Shown here in pieces: positions 37,695-40,227 of a DNA stretch of 40,227 nucleotides. Source of the DNA: an uncultured Nocardioides sp. (GTDB lineage Bacteria; Actinomycetota; Actinomycetes; Propionibacteriales; Nocardioidaceae); assembly GCF_902805925.1 (NCBI RefSeq), contig NZ_CADCUP010000085.1, forward strand, positions 1-40,227, in the 5' to 3' direction. The position numbers and the translations under genes are program-made. The notes beneath the pieces are model-generated. The model had not been told where the DNA came from and did not search any database. It was given only the letters and a program-made list of their open reading frames with translations. The first letter of the stretch is position 1, and every line of letters starts with the position of its first letter.

Positions 37695-37738
37695 GGAACA
37701 CCAGCGTGCCGGGCAGGGTTGAGTCGACACCACTCAGG
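37695..37738 (+). promoter_or_regulatory. lon promoter: ECF-type site overlapped by a HAIR element
   Basis: GGAAC (37695-37699), an 18-nt spacer and GTT (37718-37720) match the SigR/SigH-type promoter. Starting at the same GTT, GTTGAGT-N7-ACTCAGG (37718-37738) matches the HspR-associated inverted repeat CTTGAGT-N7-ACTCAAG with one change in each half. HspR bound there would cover the -10 and the likely start. HspR control of lon is known in Streptomyces. The two sites together are read by eye only. Confidence 0.6.
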
Positions 37739-37760
37739 TCCGCCCGAAAGCGAGGACACC

Positions 37761-40082
37761 GTGTCCGACACCCGTCTACCCGTCCTGTTCGTCTCCGAGC
37801 TCGTCGTCCTCCCCGGCATGGTGGTGTCCCTCGAGCTCGACGAGTCCTCCCGCGCCGCGGTCGACGCCGCCCGTGCGGGCAGCGAGAGCCGCGTCCTGGT
37901 CGCCCCCCGGCTCGAGGACCGCTACGCGTCGTACGGCGTCATCGCCAGCGTCGAGCGCGTCGGCCGGTCCAGCGGCGGGAGTCCCGCCGCCGTCCTCAAG
38001 GCCGAGCAGCGCGGCCGCATCGGCAGCGGCGTCACCGGCCCCGGCGCGGCCCTCTGGGTGGAGGTCGAGCCGGTCCAGGACCGCGTCACCGACCACGCCC
38101 GCGAGCTCGCCGAGGAGTACAAGCGGCTCGTCGTCGCCGTCCTCCAGCGCCGCGAGGCGTGGCAGGTCATCGACTCGGTGCACCAGATGACCGACCCGAG
38201 CGCCATCGCCGACGCGGCCGGCTACGCGCCGTACCTCTCCTCCGACCGCAAGCGCGAGCTGCTCGAGGAGCCCGACGTCGAGTCGCGGCTCGAGAGGCTC
38301 ATCGCCTGGACCCGCGACCACCTCGCCGAGGCGGAGCTCACCGACAAGATCGGCGAGGACGTCCGCGAGGGCATGGAGAGGAGCCAGCGCGAGTTCCTGC
38401 TGCGCCAGCAGCTCGCGGCCATCCGCAAGGAGCTGGGGGAGGGCGAGCCCGGGTCCCCCGGGGGCCCCGAGGACTACCGCGCGCGCGTGGACGCCGCCGA
38501 CGTGCCCGACGCCGTGCGCGCCGCCCTGCTGCGCGAGGTCGACAAGCTGGAGCGCTCCAGCGACCAGAGCCCGGAGACCGCCTGGATCCGCACCTGGCTC
38601 GACACCGTGCTCGAGCTGCCCTGGCAGGTGACCACCGACGACTCCACCGACGTCGTCGCGGCCCGCGCCGTGCTCGACGCCGACCACCACGGCCTGGACG
38701 AGGTCAAGGAGCGGATCGTGGAGTACCTCGCGGTCCGCGCGCGGCGTGCCGAGCGCGGCCTGCAGGTCGTCGGCGGCCGGGGCTCCGGCGCGGTCATCCT
38801 GCTGGCCGGGCCTCCGGGGGTCGGCAAGACCTCGCTCGGCGAGTCCGTCGCCCGCGCGCTGGGCCGGACGTTCGTCCGGGTCGCGCTCGGCGGCGTGCGC
38901 GACGAGGCGGAGATCCGCGGCCACCGGCGCACCTACGTCGGCGCGCTGCCCGGCCGCATCGTGCGGGCCGTCAAGGAGGCGGGGTCGAGGAATCCGGTCG
39001 TGCTGCTCGACGAGGTCGACAAGGTCGGCGCCGACTATCGCGGCGACCCGGCCGCGGCCCTGCTGGAGGTGCTCGACCCGGCGCAGAACCACACGTTCCG
39101 CGACCACTACCTCGAGCTCGACCTCGACCTGTCCGACGTGCTCTTCATCGCCACCGCGAACGTGGTCGAGCAGATCCCGCAGGCGCTGCTGGACCGCATG
39201 GAGCTGGTCACCCTCGACGGCTACACCGAGGACGACAAGGTCGCCATCGCCCGCGACTTCCTGCTGCCGCGACAGCTCGAGCGCGCCGCGCTGACCGGCG
39301 AGGAGGTGAGCGTCTCCGACGCCGCGCTGCGGGAGATGGCCGCGAGCTACACCCGGGAGGCCGGCGTACGCCAGATGGAGCGGCTGCTCGCGAAGGCGCT
39401 GCGCAAGGCGGCCACCCGCCTCGCCACCGGCGCCGAGCGGGTCGACATCGACGTGGCGGACCTGCGCGACCTGGTCGGGCGCCCGCGGTTCACCCCCGAG
39501 GTCCACGAGCGGACGTCGGTGCCCGGCGTCGCCACCGGTCTGGCCGTGACCGGGCTGGGCGGCGACGTGCTCTTCATCGAGGCCTCCGCCCACGACGGCC
39601 CGGCCGGCCTCACGCTGACCGGCCAGCTCGGCGAGGTGATGAAGGAGTCCGCGCAGATCGCGCTCACCTTCGTCCGCTCGCACGCGGCCGAGCTCGGCGT
39701 CGACCCGACCGTGCTGGACCGGGCCATCCACGTGCACGTGCCCGCGGGGGCCGTGCCCAAGGACGGACCCTCGGCCGGCGTCACGATGGTGACGGCGCTG
39801 ACCTCGCTCGCGACCGGGCGGCCGGTGCGCTCCGAGGTCGGCATGACCGGCGAGGTGACCCTGAACGGGCGGGTGCTGCCGATCGGCGGGGTGAAGCAGA
39901 AGCTCCTCGCCGCCCAGCGCGCCGGGCTGACCGAGGTCTTCCTGCCCCAGCGCAACGAGCCCGACCTCGACGAGGTCCCGGCCGAGGTCCGCGAGGCCGT
40001 CACGGTGCACCTGGTCGGGGACGTCCTCGACGTGGTGCGCGGCGCGCTCTCGACGGCGAGCACGGCCGCCGTCGCCGCCTGA
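37761..40082 (+). CDS. lon: ATP-dependent protease Lon
   Basis: 773 aa. Bacterial LonA type. The N-terminal substrate-binding domain (1-230) includes [16 protein letters not shown] and a coiled-coil ([24 protein letters not shown]). The AAA+ module has Walker [10 protein letters not shown] near residue 349 and LLDEVDKVG. The C-terminal peptidase has the catalytic Ser in [10 protein letters not shown] near residue 670 and the Lys in [10 protein letters not shown] near 713. It degrades damaged and regulatory proteins in the cytoplasm. GAGGA lies 5 nt before the GTG start. An ECF-type promoter overlapping a HAIR site predicts induction by heat or thiol-oxidative stress. Confidence 0.95.
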   Translation: MSDTRLPVLFVSELVVLPGMVVSLELDESSRAAVDAARAGSESRVLVAPRLEDRYASYGVIASVERVGRSSGGSPAAVLKAEQRGRIGSGVTGPGAALWVEVEPVQDRVTDHARELAEEYKRLVVAVLQRREAWQVIDSVHQMTDPSAIADAAGYAPYLSSDRKRELLEEPDVESRLERLIAWTRDHLAEAELTDKIGEDVREGMERSQREFLLRQQLAAIRKELGEGEPGSPGGPEDYRARVDAADVPDAVRAALLREVDKLERSSDQSPETAWIRTWLDTVLELPWQVTTDDSTDVVAARAVLDADHHGLDEVKERIVEYLAVRARRAERGLQVVGGRGSGAVILLAGPPGVGKTSLGESVARALGRTFVRVALGGVRDEAEIRGHRRTYVGALPGRIVRAVKEAGSRNPVVLLDEVDKVGADYRGDPAAALLEVLDPAQNHTFRDHYLELDLDLSDVLFIATANVVEQIPQALLDRMELVTLDGYTEDDKVAIARDFLLPRQLERAALTGEEVSVSDAALREMAASYTREAGVRQMERLLAKALRKAATRLATGAERVDIDVADLRDLVGRPRFTPEVHERTSVPGVATGLAVTGLGGDVLFIEASAHDGPAGLTLTGQLGEVMKESAQIALTFVRSHAAELGVDPTVLDRAIHVHVPAGAVPKDGPSAGVTMVTALTSLATGRPVRSEVGMTGEVTLNGRVLPIGGVKQKLLAAQRAGLTEVFLPQRNEPDLDEVPAEVREAVTVHLVGDVLDVVRGALSTASTAAVAA

Positions 40083-40108
40083 CGCGGTCGTCTCCCGCGC
40101 GCCGAAGG

Positions 40109-40142
40109 CCCCCCGTCGCGGTCAGCAGACCGGCGGCGGGGG
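40109..40142. terminator. Possible bidirectional terminator after lon
   Basis: A C-rich arm (CCCCCCGTCGCGGT) and a G-rich arm (ACCGGCGGCGGGGG) can pair with one bulge on each side around a CAGCAG loop, giving about 13 pairs. It begins 27 nt after the lon stop and covers the stop of the convergent partial gene. No U-tract follows, as is common in high-GC actinobacteria. The pairing is imperfect, so the call is weak. Confidence 0.35.
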
Positions 40143-40227
40143 TTCCGGGTAGCTCCCACCGATGTGGTCGGACCACTGTTCACGGATCGCGGACAGCACC
40201 CTCGCGAGAGCTTCCGTCCAGCCCGGG
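40122..40227 (-). CDS. C-terminus of an unknown protein (partial)
   Basis: The last 34 codons of a minus-strand frame read, near the end, LARVLSAIREQWSDHIGG and then a Pro-rich tail ending PPVC before TGA. The helix-like segment and codon use look like real coding sequence. The frame runs off the right edge. It would converge on lon with 39 nt between stops. No family can be named from this piece. Confidence 0.45.
   Translation of the reverse strand, partial: PGWTEALARVLSAIREQWSDHIGGSYPEPPPPVC

Overview
The window is about 40 kb of very GC-rich DNA with strong third-position G/C bias. GTG starts are frequent and reading frames are tightly packed. The gene set (a mycobacterial-type fabG1-inhA pair, an acVLRF1 release factor, DUF3099, dodecin, GAF-ANTAR regulators, GlnA3-like gamma-glutamyl-amine synthetase, HAIR-type lon control) points to an actinobacterium. 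My best guess is Nocardioides or a close relative (Nocardioidaceae). That is inference from gene content, because no database search was possible. I saw no rRNA, tRNA, CRISPR array, transposase or phage gene.

Layout. 1-7.9 kb: start of a secreted protein (partial), acVLRF1, a phosphotransferase, a zinc metallopeptidase, an ABC-F ATPase, an ABC exporter behind an ECF-type promoter, an atypical SDR and SURF1. 7.9-11.5 kb: moaA, a small Cys-rich protein with a structured leader, DUF3099, dodecin, and the fatty-acid genes fabG and inhA/fabI. 11.5-17.1 kb: a cyanophycin block made of a CphA-like Mur ligase without the ATP-grasp domain, facing a translationally coupled cphB-cphA operon. 17.1-21.5 kb: SixA phosphatase, a PrmC-like methyltransferase, serB, an 88-nt near-perfect palindrome, an unknown protein and an ABC ATPase. 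21.5-26.2 kb: an NfeD-SPFH membrane module, a decayed transporter fragment, a YpsA-like/GAF/ANTAR fusion, a second GAF-ANTAR protein, KptA and an unknown protein. 26.3-36.5 kb: a divergent amine-catabolism locus. 36.5-40.2 kb: a SpoIIE-type phosphatase, lon with a HAIR/ECF promoter, and the end of an unknown gene.

How the genes work together. The amine locus has two arms around one GntR regulator and a 16-bp palindrome. The left arm (GntR, glutamine-synthetase-like ligase, aldehyde dehydrogenase, SDR, glutamine-amidotransferase-type hydrolase) fits a gamma-glutamylated amine route. The right arm (APC permease, choline-kinase-like protein, dimethylglycine-dehydrogenase/GcvT-like enzyme) suggests uptake and demethylation of a methylated or hydroxylated amine. 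The cyanophycin block would store and release nitrogen as Asp-Arg polymer. Its extra Mur-ligase paralogue is the least explained enzyme in the window.

Regulation. At least sixteen genes have a TANNNT -10 box ending 6-10 nt before the start codon, which indicates widespread leaderless transcription. I used this to choose starts. Genes inside operons instead carry GGAGG-like ribosome sites. Stress-type promoters (GGAAC-N18-GTT before the ABC exporter and lon, GTTT-N16-GGTTAC inside the YpsA-GAF fusion) stand out from this background.
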